The notes beneath the pieces were generated by a model. That model had not been told where the DNA came from. It ran no database searches and worked only from the letters and a program-made list of their open reading frames with translations. A stretch of 64,000 bases of DNA from Myrmaecium sp. VS I D KN 1 (lineage: Eukaryota > Ascomycota > Dothideomycetes > Valsariales > Valsariaceae): the NCBI GenBank assembly GCA_019775845.1, contig JADQAV010000010.1, positions 34,871-98,870 of the forward strand, read 5' to 3'. The translations under genes were made by a program, and so were the position numbers. Shown piece by piece: positions 22,092 to 34,083 of the stretch (within the stretch, counting starts at the first letter, position 1; each line of letters begins with the position of its first letter).

Positions 22092-23411
22092 ATGGTCGTG
22101 AAACCGAGTCAGGAAGAGCTTGAAAGACGGAGGGTATGTGATGGCCTGCATGCCGTCTGTTGGCGTCCGTCAAACTGACCTGTTCCGCAGATTGTCGGCG
22201 TCGGCGTCGAGACGGTCTCTAATGTCACCTCTACGGATTTCCCGGGTCACTACCCCGGCGAGGACAATTCGTGGGATATAGAACACTTCAAGAAGGTATA
22301 CTGAGAATCATCTTGGGCTGGATTTGAACCGCGCCTGACAATCCCTCCAGACATGCCACATCAAGTTCCACAGCAACGAGCAATTCGACGCGCAATTCTC
22401 TCTCGTCGGTGTCGACGCCTCGATTGCGAACGCTTTCCGCCGAATCATGATCGCCGAGGTCCCTACGCTCGCCATCGAGGACGTCTACATCTTCAACAAC
22501 ACCTCGATTATTCAGGACGAAGTCCTGTCGCACAGGCTGGGGTTGATCCCGCTCAAGGGCAACAGGGAAGGTCTGGACTGGATGAAATGGTTCAAAAAGC
22601 CAACGGAGGAGGATCCGGAAGGCAGCGTCCCCACCGACCACAACACCGTCGTTCTCAACCTGGAGGTGGAGTGCACGTTCAAGGAGAAAGGTCGCGAGCG
22701 CGCCATCCAAGGCGAAACCAACCCGGACAAGCTCTACGAGAACCACAAGGGTAAGCCCAGCCCGTCGGCGCGCGCGCCAAAAAAAAAAGATCTCAAACAT
22801 CAAAACCCGCTAACCGAAACCCCCCAGTCTACGCCCACCACCTCAAGTTCGAGCCGACCGGCCAGCAAAACCACTACTTCCCGCCCGGCGCCCCCATCGC
22901 CCCCGTCAACCCGGACATCATCATCGCCAAGCTGCGGCCGGGCCAGGAGATCAAGTGCTCGCTCCACTGCATCAAGGGCATCGGCGCCGACCACGCCAAG
23001 TTCTCCCCCGTCGCCACCGCCTCCTACCGCCTGCTCCCCCGCATCGACATCCTCCGCCCGATCCTCGGCCGCGACGCCCACAAGTTCGCCCGCTGCTTCC
23101 CCCGCGGCGTCATCGGGCTCGAGCCCGTCACCCCCGAGGAAGCCGCCGTGCCCGGCAGCGGCTACGATGGCCACGCCGGCGAGGAGAAAGCCGTGGTGCG
23201 CGACCCGATGCGGGACACGGTGTCGCGTGAGGTGCTCCGCCACGCGGAGTTTGCGGATAAGGTCCGTTTGGGTCGCTATCGTGATCACTTCCTCTTCCGC
23301 GTGGAGAGCACGGGCCAGTGGGATAGCGATCAGATTTTCCTGGAGAGCGTCAAGATTTTGAAGCAGAAGGCGTTGAAGATGAAGAAGGGGTTGGAGGGGT
23401 TGATGCGGTAG
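22092..23411 (+). CDS. RPC40: RNA polymerases I and III shared subunit RPC40 (AC40, RPAC1)
   Basis: RPC40 pairs with RPC19 to form the alpha-like assembly platform of RNA polymerases I and III. Four exons (22092-22133, 22191-22295, 22351-22750, 22828-23411) encode 376 residues, somewhat longer than yeast (335). The alpha-motif is clear: ASIANAFRRIMIAEVPTLAI, then IFNNTSIIQDEVLSHRLGLI. The Asp-Pro-rich insert domain and C-terminal dimerisation half (LRPGQEIKCSLHCIKGIG) follow. Introns are 57, 55 and 77 nt with normal donors and CTGAC-type branch sites. All phases close. The first exon codes only 14 residues and starts at the only suitable ATG. Confidence 0.95.
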
Positions 23412-23907
23412 TGCGTGGGAGAGAAAGACAGAGGGGAAGGATGGAGGTCATCCCAACTCTCCGGCGGGTGGGGTTTTGCATAGCAGTGGCGTTCGCGTTT
23501 TTATTTCGATTTTTTTCCGGCGCTGGGGGCTTTGCACTTCCTATATGGATGGCTTGATCTTTTTCGTGTTTTGTTGGTTGGGCGGAGGAGGGGAACAAAA
23601 AATCCGGGTACGTGTTCGCGAGGCGGGAAGAGGAAAAAAGCATTTTCACTTCACTTCATCGGTACAGAGGTTCTCACGGCTTCAGGTATCCGGATTCTCT
23701 TTTGTCTGATATCATTGACGGAAAAAATTAGAGGTTCGTTCGAGACTGCTTTGCTGGATGTTCGCACTGGTGCGCGTGATCTAGCTACAGTAGCTACCGG
23801 TCACAAAGAACTTCCTCCCCATCGACTCCGCTAAATCCGCGACCCGTCTTTGCTCCCAACGCACTCTCCGACGGGCTTTCATTTTCTCTGAGCTCACGCA
23901 ACCGCGT
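23412..23907. other. Convergent 3' region
   Basis: Tail-to-tail spacer between RPC40 (+) and the ComA-like gene (-), rich in T and GT tracts. I see no gene. Confidence 0.5.
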
Positions 23908-24870
23908 TCACGGTCGGTAAGAAACGACCTTGCCGAAGGTGTCCGCCATGCCCCAGATGCCCTGGCGCAAGCCAGACAGCTGGACGATCTGGGAGTGATC
24001 GACGAAGAGATTGACGTCGACGCCAAACTCGCGGATGTACCAATTGAAGACCTTCGGTTCGGCGGCCTCGAACATGACGCGGTCGAGGGGGAGGTCGCGG
24101 AGGATGTGCTGGATGACGTCGGTCCGCCAGCGGGGCACGTTCTCGGTGATGCCCTCGCTCTCGATCATCAGGCGCTCGACGCCGGCGGCGACGAAGCGCT
24201 TGCCCATGGCGACGACCTTGGACGGATCGCTGGTGCCGAGGCTCTCGAGGTCGGCCGCGGCGGTGTCGCCGCCGGCGCCGAATTGGATGCCCAGCTCCGG
24301 CTTCGCCTTCAGGCCGGCCGCGTGCACCTTGTCCACCAGGCGCAGCCAGTCGTCCGGCGGCAGGCTGAGGAAGCCGGTGGAGAGCTCGATGACGTCGAAG
24401 CCGAGGGCCTTGCAGGCGCGCAGGTAGCGGTCGACGGCCTCGCCGACGTCGCTCTGCGTCAGCACGTGCTCGATCCACCCGCCCGTGCTCACGTAGACGC
24501 CGTGCTGGTGGGCGAGGTCGAGCAGCTCGCGCAGCTGGTCCTCCGGGAAGAGGCTGAAGCTGCCGCCCGCGAACTTGAGCCCGTCCACGTGGTGGCCCAT
24601 CGTCTCGAGGATGTCCGACAGGTACCGTCGTCCCATCACGCTGTAGTATGGCCCCCGGATCTCGGTCACCCCGACGCTGCGCGGCTTGGCTGGCCGCGGG
24701 TTATGCCGCACGAACCCGAAGCCGTTCGACTTGTCTTCCAGGAGGGTGGGTGGGTGGGCGGTGGTCTTCTTGAGCAGGGCGGGTGTGGAGGAGAGAGCGC
24801 GGAAGGGAGTGAGCGGGGTGCCGCGGAGGAGGGTGGGAGTGCTGCGGGTGAGGGGCCGGATGAAAGACAT
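23908..24870 (-). CDS. ComA-family (phosphosulfolactate synthase-like) protein, probably mitochondrial
   Basis: An intronless frame of 320 residues. From about residue 65 to the end it matches the phosphosulfolactate synthase (ComA) TIM-barrel family: GVTEIRGPYYSVMG, DGLKFAGGSFSLFPEDQLRE, GFDVIELSTGFLSLP, KPELGIQFGAGGDT and MFEAAEPKVFNWYIREFG are the expected conserved blocks. In methanogenic archaea ComA joins sulfite to phosphoenolpyruvate for coenzyme M. Plants use a relative, HSA32, in heat-stress memory. Fungi make no coenzyme M, so the substrate here is unknown. The first ~35 residues are basic with Ser/Thr and Leu (SFIRPLTRSTPTLLRG, FRALSSTPALLKK), a likely mitochondrial presequence. 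Confidence 0.88.
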   Translation of the reverse strand: MSFIRPLTRSTPTLLRGTPLTPFRALSSTPALLKKTTAHPPTLLEDKSNGFGFVRHNPRPAKPRSVGVTEIRGPYYSVMGRRYLSDILETMGHHVDGLKFAGGSFSLFPEDQLRELLDLAHQHGVYVSTGGWIEHVLTQSDVGEAVDRYLRACKALGFDVIELSTGFLSLPPDDWLRLVDKVHAAGLKAKPELGIQFGAGGDTAAADLESLGTSDPSKVVAMGKRFVAAGVERLMIESEGITENVPRWRTDVIQHILRDLPLDRVMFEAAEPKVFNWYIREFGVDVNLFVDHSQIVQLSGLRQGIWGMADTFGKVVSYRP

Positions 24871-25742
24871 TGCTTTATTTTTCCTTAGCTTCCAGCTGAA
24901 GTGCTTGGGGAGGTGTAGGATCTGATGTGACTGGTTCCAGACGGTTGAACGTTGGCGGACGGAGGCTGGACAATTATGGTTTGACAGTTCCTTGACGACG
25001 GCGAGAGCAGCTCAATATATTTTCTTTCCACCTGTGCCAGACAAGGGTGCTTTGGTCGGAATTGCAACATCGAGACGTTCCGGCATTATCAGATGTTCTT
25101 TCTGGTGTGGAAGAGGGATGACAACAAGGTGTGACGTCAAGGTGAGTGAATGCGATCACGATCGGCGGAGGGTTACTCGTCCACCGCAGCCAGCGGAATC
25201 CGGGGGAACGACGGTGACCAGGCGGGGTTTCCCGCTTCGTTCCGAAGTCGGACGGGACTTGCTGGGACACACTTCATCTTCTTGTTGGTGTTGGTGTTGC
25301 AGGGGAGGATGTACGGAGTGTTTGAGAGAGTTGAGTGGTTGTGGGAAGATGGACGGCGGAAGTGCGGAGGTGGATTGGATCGCGATGAGGATGCCGGAGG
25401 GGCGTGGAGGGGTTGATGTGTCGAGGTCAATTCGGAGACGAATTATTTCCATCTTTCATGCTTCTTGCTTCGCGTCCGGCACCATTATTGATCAAGCTTG
25501 AGGAGGATGGATAGTATCTTGAACAGGTTGTGGCGTCTCAGAGGTTGAATTGTTAAATATCATGAATTCATCAGTCGTGATCGAGTATTCCGCATAAGCA
25601 AAAGCAGTAAAAGCAGCCTGCATCATCTGTCCTCCCAGACTCATCCTTAAAAGCAAGTTGATATGGTATCCATAATGAAATCCTCGAGACCTTTCTGAGT
25701 AGCCATGAAGTCGTTTGTAAATCTCAAAGACGGGGCATTTAC
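24871..25742. other. Intergenic region
   Basis: Promoter of the ComA-like gene (-) plus the 3' region of the small membrane-protein gene (-). Open frames at 24992-25501 have no codon character or recognisable match. I see no gene. Confidence 0.5.
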
Positions 25743-26119
25743 TTAACGGCCGGTGAAGTCCTTCGTCAAATCATCCGCCGCATTCCCGCCAGCCTCGCCA
25801 AGCGGGTTCTTCAGAGCGCCACCAGCAATGTTACCAAGTCCCTTCTTGATATCCTTGATATTCTCTTGATCAGAGGCAGGCACTTTGTTGATTTGATCTG
25901 GGCTACGTGTTAAGCGCGATGCTATCAAAAGTCACAGGAAAGAATGCTCGTCTAACCTTTGATGAGGTACGAAGCCTTGTTCTCTCCCATAGTCTTCAGC
26001 GCCTTCTCCTCCATCTTCCGCTTGATCTCAGGCGGGATGCCGAAGATGGAGATGGCAAGCGCGGTGAAGGCGATGAGGCCCGCGAGCACCGTCAGAACGG
26101 TTGCGGTCGTCGACGGCAT
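25743..26119 (-). CDS. Small single-span membrane protein, function unknown
   Basis: Two exons (26119-25957, 25897-25743) encode 105 residues, with a 59-nt intron (donor GTTAGA, acceptor CCAG) in phase 1 joining YLIK to DQINKV. Residues ~5-28 are a hydrophobic span (VLTVLAGLIAFTALAISIFG). A charged helix (PPEIKRKMEEKALKTMGE) follows, then a soluble Gly/Asn/Asp-rich tail ending DDLTKDFTGR. I do not recognise the family. The length, the single span and the lack of a cleavable signal suggest a tail-out or N-anchored organelle protein. An upstream ATG at 26200 is in frame, but MPSTTATVL gives the compact span and is preferred. The donor is not ideal, so the join deserves RNA support. Confidence 0.65.
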
Positions 26120-27399
26120 AGTGGAATCCTCGGGGTCGTTGGTCCGGTCGGTCAATGCGAGGAGGGCAAGGCTGAAGAACGATGGATGTTGAGGGATCAC
26201 AATGGCGCGGGTCCACGAACTTTTTTTGTGGGCAGCAGCAGCACTTAATCCTGTGTTTGGTATGCAGCGCGATCAGTACGGAGTCTCTATTCTTCAAAAG
26301 ATAGGACTGTTGAAGGCAAGGAGGAAGAGAAGCGGCACTGCTTGGTGAATAAATAGCTACGCCCACGATCCATGGTGGACAAGCCCATGACGCACATTGT
26401 CGCTTCCCTGATCGCACCCCTGCCTTGATTTTTGAAGCTTCCTCTTGGTGTCTGTGATTATCGCGCCCTCACGTTATCACGCATGTACTGGGAACCTTCG
26501 ACTCTGTATAAGCCGTAGAGGCAGAACAATGGATATCTGCTTTGTGCGTACAGTATATATCAGCACAACCCTACTGGCTAGCTACGCCATGCCTGAAGAG
26601 AGTGAGGATGATGATGACCCTTTCAACTTCGGGACCCCCACACCTTAAATTATCTCGGAAACGAACATGGAAGCGCGGGCATCACAGCCACAGGAGGTGG
26701 TTCGGTCACAGATATACAGTATAAACAATGTGTGGATGGTAGGCACTCACACTTCCGATAAATTCACGCGAAGCAGGCCTGATCGGCTACTAACCGATGA
26801 AGACAACCCCTTTTCTTTTCCATCCAGTCATCTCTTGAAGATGTCCAATTTATATAGAGAGAGGGGCAATGGATGGAATCCTTTGACGAGCTTCTTCTAT
26901 CTCCCAGGGCGCTGCTCAGCCTCACGCTAGACGCTCAGACGGCAGGGACGGCCCCCCCCCCACCTCGAGGGGTCGGTCCCCTCGACACGTCGACCTGCCC
27001 TGTGTGAACGAGGCAGCAAGCAGCACCACACACACATCCAAACCCGAGCCACAAATCTCCCTCACCAACGCTCCTGCATCCCACCTACCTCCTCCCTCAC
27101 CTCCACCGCTACAAATAAACCACCTCGCCTTGCATAGGGCTCTGCTCTCACGATCTTCCTCGTGCATTCTTCCAGTCCGAATTGTTCACGTTGCTACGTC
27201 CCCGTCCCCGCACTTCTGACGGGCCCGTCGACCACGCCCCTCCTCTCTCTCTCTCTGTCTTCTCTCATCCCCTCCTCCGTATCCGCCCTTTCAGCACCTC
27301 TGAGCACTCGTCAGCCTCAGCCTGTTTGACAGCAAACACGCAATACCCGAACCGGGCTCCAGTTCTTCTCACCTTTAAAGGGGGGCGCTCGACAAAAAT
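26120..27399. other. Divergent intergenic region
   Basis: Promoters of the small membrane-protein gene (-) and the kinase gene (+). The kinase side (27050-27390) is a strongly CT-rich leader, typical of highly expressed fungal genes. I see no other gene. Confidence 0.5.
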
Positions 27400-29035
<1,636 letters not shown>

Positions 29036-29896
29036 GGAACAACACAACAACGAAAAAGTGTTTTCTCCTGTTTTTTGGTCGTTCTATATATACGCCTGTG
29101 GACCTTCAATGCCGGCCCGACCCAACGCGGCTAGGTGCTCGTTTGGCGCCCTTCTCTCCGTTTTCAGGTTGCTTTTTCCTTGGGAAAACATCAAGCTATT
29201 CCATTGGGAAGGGAGGGTATTGTTGGGTGGGGAAAGCTGTGTGATGGGATGGAGGGGGAAGCTGGTTTGGAGGTGTGACGTAGTAGTCGTTCGTCCATTC
29301 CTATTCTTGAAGTAGCGATACCCTCTGAACGATATGGACCTTTTTCTTCTTCGTATTCCTTCTAATCGTTTGTCGTCGAAATGTACTTCGTACTATCCCC
29401 TCCAACTCACCTGAACGCCGTTTGATGCAGTTACAGTTCGTTCAATAGTAGAGCGTGGTGGTTGTGGAGGTTGGCGATTGACGGGGTCCGTGCACACCCA
29501 GATGAACATCTGGCCTTGGCGCTCCCTTTACCTGACCTGAACCACCAAAGGGCGGGACGCGCCGCCGCGCAAGTGCAGCACTTGGAGCCCAGCAGCAGCA
29601 GCAGCAGCGAGCAGCAGTCGCAGCAGCTCGGAAAAGTCACCGCCCGCGATACACCGTCTCACTACACAGAAAACCCGCTCTCTCCCGCCCTCAATTCTTG
29701 CGTCGCGGACGACCGATACAGAGAACGCCCTCTGCGCATTTTTCCTTTCCATCTCTGCGCTCGACGGATTTCACCTGTCGAGCAGCTACCTGCACCCCTC
29801 CGACCCCTGGACGGGGTGTGTGCGTGTGCGTGCACTGCACCGTTGCATGCGCCCAGAGCTTTACGATATTCGAACCACGATTGCGGAACAAGGGAT
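29036..29896. other. Intergenic region, kinase 3' end and RSC4 promoter
   Basis: About 860 bp. From 29462 a frame is open into the RSC4 start, but its translation is low-complexity (Ser run from AGCAGC repeats at 29580-29610) and not conserved-looking. Treated as promoter and leader. Confidence 0.5.
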
Positions 29897-32800
29897 ATGA
29901 CGGAGCGCGAGTCGAAACGCAAGGCGTCGGTGACGGCGGCGTCGGCGTCGGCGTCGGCAGGAGCAGGATCGGGATCGCCTGAGAGCGATTTGGGTGGTCG
30001 CGCGGTTAAGCGGTTGAAAGTCCCGGTACGTTTTTCTTTTTCTTTCTTTGCTTCTTGTTTTTTTTTTTTTTTTTTTTTTTTTTTGCGTTTCTGTCGTTGG
30101 AACTTCCTGCGACAAGATGCGCGGGTTTCCTGCGCTGCGCTGCGCTGCGCACACACGCACGCATGCATGCAAGCGCGACGGATGATGTTGCGGGAGACGG
30201 GTTGCGGAGATGACAGCGGCGACGACGGGGGTGAGGGGGGGGTGGTGGATTCGTTTTTGTCCACCAGCCTAGGGTCGTCGGTCGACAAAGGCTGGGAACC
30301 TGAACCTGAACCTGCTGGGGGTGACGGACAAAAGCCAGTCCCGCTACCTTGACCTGGACCTTGACCTTACCTCACCGCTTCGCTCGCAAAGGGCCACTTC
30401 CGACTGCGCAACGTCGCGCTGTCTGCAAACTGCGATGCGGAATGCGCCCGCGGCGACGGCGGGCATGCGCCGGGCTTTGACTGCGCGCGATTCCTGGACG
30501 GACAGTGATGGGCTAATGACTTTGCTTTCGATGGCATGCAGGCTCCCGGTGCGGATGAGGAGACGGCCGAGAGGACGGCGGAATTGGGAGTGAAGTTCAT
30601 TGAGAGCTTGAAGGCGGCGAAGGATAAGACGTAAGTCGCGGCCAGCTACTTTACTTACAGGAAGGAGGGCAGCACCGGGGTTTATCTTTTTCTTGGTGTA
30701 TCGACTTCCTTTCATTTGGACCTTCTATTGATCTTACTTTGTTTCGTCTGTAGGGGCCGGCCTATTGCGACGAGCTTTCTTACGCTGCCGGATAAGGTAT
30801 GAGATCTGTGCTGCTCCTCTTCTTCCTTTGTGTGCGCAGAGCTAACAAATGGATTTCCTGCAGAATGAGTACCCTGATTATTATCAAGCTATCCTTTTAC
30901 CGATTTCTATCGAATCCATTGAGGTACGCCCCGGGTCTTCGCCGCTCTCTTCCGCATGTTCCCTCCGAAGATGTTATAATGAGGTGCCTATTGGCTGGGT
31001 TGGATGACGGGCTGGACATGCCACTCTGATGATGGGTGCACATCTTGGCCTGATATCGGTTATCACCCACGGTGACATGGAGAAATGGCTGACATTGCTG
31101 GGCTTGTAGGAGAAGATCCGTCGGAAGGAATACCCCAACCTCTCGTCGCTGGAGAGTGACGTCAAGCGCATGGTTACAAACGCGAAGACATACAACGAGA
31201 AGACGTCCGACATCTACGCGGACGCCGAGCGGATCCGCAAGCAGGCTTCCAACTGGATGGTCAAGCACAACCCGGCGTACAAGAACCCGGAGTATCAGGC
31301 AATCGCCACGCCGATTCCGGAGAATCTGAATGAAGCGTCGAGTACCGTCACGACGAGGGCTACCGCGGAAAGCAGCGAACGGACGCGCAGAGAGACGACG
31401 GTACCCAAGACTCCTTCGTCACTCAAGCTGACGATGAAGAAGAGCGTGCGGACTTCTGTTCCGCCGCCGGAGAGCAGCGGACCGAAGGATTTCACCGGCA
31501 AGAGTTTCCAGGAAGCTCAGGAGCAGCTCATCCAGGAGTGCATCGACTACACGGATGAGGACAGCGGTCTTAAGATATTCACGCCGTTTCACAACTTGCC
31601 ATCGCGGGCCTTGACCGATTACTACCACACGATCAAGTATCCCATGTCGCTCCGGGCCGTGCAGAAGAAGATTCAAGGGGCGCGCGGCAGGGGCCCGGCA
31701 ACGGGCGTTTCGGACTTCAACAGCTGGGATGCGCTGGAGGAGGAGATTAGCTATATCTGGCGAAACGCGCGGACGTACAACGAGGATGGCAGTGAGATTT
31801 ATGAGCTTGCTAATGACCTCGAGGTGAGTACTGCATCTGGAGAGGTTGTCATAATGATTGAGCCCTACTCACATCGCCCAGAAATTCTTCAAGAAGCGCT
31901 TGGAATTGGCCAAACAGCAAGTCGACGAGCCGCAACAAACGCTCAAGCTGAGAATGACGCAGCCGAAAGCGCCGTCGATCAAGCTGCGCTTCGGAGCCAA
32001 GGACAGTCCCGCCCCTGCGTCGACCCCGAACACACCGGCCGCCCGCAGCTCCGCGACGCCAGGCGTCATCGTCGACAGCCAGGCTCTCGAACGGCAGCAA
32101 GCGCACGTGCAGCGGGGAATCAACGGAGATCGGCAGGTCTCCGCTACTCCGGGCCCAGGTGGACGCAATGCCTCTGGCGGCGGCCGCGCATCAGCAACGC
32201 CGATGCCTTCCGTTCGCGAAGGCAGCGTGATCGCAGCGTCGCCCTCTGTGGCTCCTAACGGCGTGAAGGATGAGGTTCAACTGAGCCAGTCGCCGGCGTT
32301 GAACTCGATCCGATTAGCAAGTCAAGCGCCTGCGGGATCCTCACAGACGCCGCAGGCCGCAACAACCATGTTGCCTCCCAACCCGAACCCGACCGCTAGT
32401 GCGAGTCCGTATCCTCAGCAGCAACCTGCTCCACCGACTCCGGTGGTACAACAACCGGCTGGTCTTCCGCCGTTTATCACTTCGATATACCGGCCACCGG
32501 GCCAGAGTAAGCCTTTCCTTCCCTTTCCTTTCCATCATCATAATCATCAAAGCCCCTCCAGGTCAGCGCTAACCCGATATACAGCGGCGGCAGACTCCAT
32601 CTTCCCCACCCTCACCCTCAACACGCACCCGGCCCTGCACGCGCCGACGCCCTGGCAAGTCACCGTGCCCGCCGACGGCCGGAAGATCCTCCAAACCGTC
32701 ACCTACCACGTCTCCGGCACGCACTACATCCTGCAAGTGACGCCGGCGATCCCGGTCGCGCGGACGACGCGGCCCTACCGCCTCTTCGTCACCGTCAACC

Positions 32801-33042
32801 ACGCGCGCGTCAGCGAGAACCCGCGGCCCATGGGCCCCGGCGGGATGGAGCGGGAGCGCGTCAAGTGGGCCCCCTCGTTCGATGCGAAGTTGGTGGCCGG
32901 CGTGAATCGGATCGAGGTGGAGGTGTTGACGACGGCGCCGGCGCCGGTGGAGAAGGGGAAGGAGGGGAAGGAGGGGAAGGAGAAGGAGGAGGTGCTGTTG
33001 TGGGAGAAGATGACGGTTTTTGTGCATTTGATGAAGTTTTGA
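29897..33042 (+). CDS. RSC4: RSC chromatin-remodelling complex subunit Rsc4, tandem bromodomains
   Basis: Rsc4 binds acetylated histone H3 and helps target the RSC remodeller to nucleosomes. Seven exons (29897-30025, 30542-30630, 30754-30796, 30864-30923, 31110-31823, 31882-32506, 32585-33042) encode 705 residues. Bromodomain 1 spans exons 2-5 (YPDYYQAI, then NAKTYNEKTSDIY), and bromodomain 2 lies in exon 5 (DYYHTIKYPMSLRAVQ, then NARTYNEDGSEIYELA). Both keep the acetyl-lysine-reading Asn. A Pro/Ser/Ala-rich linker and a C-terminal beta-rich domain (exon 7, with WQVTVPADGRKILQTVTYHV) follow, as in fungal Rsc4. MTERESKRKAS is the chosen start, although the frame is open upstream. Intron 1 (516 nt) is long for this window. 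Confidence 0.92.
30058..30084. repeat. poly-T run (27 T) in RSC4 intron 1
   Basis: Twenty-seven consecutive T within the 516-nt first intron, only about 30 nt after the donor. It is followed by a TGCGC repeat (about 30130-30150). Confidence 0.9.
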
Positions 33043-34083
33043 ACCGTCTTCCCTTCTGTCTTACTCCTTTCCTTCTTCCTTTTTCTTCTTTCTTTCCTTT
33101 GCTTCTACTGGGCGGCTGGGCAGGGAGTCTACAGGGGTTCTTCTTTTCTTTTCTTTTCTTCTGGGTGGTTGGCCCTTTTTTCCATTCTGCCCCACCCTGT
33201 TTCTCTTTTCTTTTCTTTTCTTTCCTCTCCTTCTTTTTCTATCCCCCCCTCTTCTATGAGGTGCGGTACGGTGCTATGCGGTGCGGTGCGGTAAGACGGA
33301 GGCTTTCCCTTCCTCGCCTACTTACTCACTTGCTTATTTACCTGATAACCTCTAACCTTTGCTTTTTCCCTTTCTTTTCCCTCTTCTTCTACCTTCCAAG
33401 AGAGTATACTGCAGTACAGTATACTCCTAGTGCAGTACCGGTGCAGGATAGTATGTGGTGGGGAGGTCTTTTTTCAAGCACATCTCGGGTGGTTTCTGGG
33501 CGGTCTATGGAAGTTCTTCTACAGGGGCGGGGGCAGCATCTGGGAGACTTGTCCTTCTTTGTTTTTTGTAAGGGTGATGCGATGAGCTGCGGTTAGGAAT
33601 GAATAGGAATAATTGAATTGACTGATACAGTATATATGTATCCACTGGTTAGATGGATGGATGGATGTACTAGTGATTGAGTGATTGATCAATTGATTAA
33701 GTTATGCTACACTGAGAGTGATGCTTGGAGTGGTGTCTGGTTCGTCGGAATCTTTATATACTGAGCAACAATAACGAAAATTTCCGTGGCCAATCTACTT
33801 TTAGGATGAAGGACAGTCTGCACATGTTTTTTCATGTGAATGCAGGCAGCCTTGCTTGCCTGACCTTGACAATCCTTGGCGTTCGTGTTAGGTAAGCGAG
33901 CGAGGGGTTACGTCGGGCTCTGCTACACCTTCCCGTCCGCATTTCTTCAAAAGGCTGTCGCCACGCTCCTCTAGCTTCCTGAACCCGCAACGACAACAGC
34001 ATACGACACGAGAACATACTTTTTCCCATCGGGCAGCGATTCGTACTAACCTGCAGGCCAAAAATCTAACTGCTTAAGTCAAC
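33043..34083. other. Intergenic region
   Basis: 3' region of RSC4 with TTCTTTTC tracts (33050-33240) and a GGTGC-type repeat (33260-33295), then the promoter of the CCCH gene. A GATG/GATT repeat lies at 33650-33700. I see no gene. Confidence 0.5.

Noticed and set aside
24992-25501. 169-codon plus-strand frame
   Set aside because: Cys/Arg/Gly-rich noise in a promoter region, with no match.
29462-29896. In-frame N-terminal extension of RSC4
   Set aside because: Low-complexity and Ser-run sequence without Rsc4 similarity; the MTERESKRKAS start gives the usual N-terminus.
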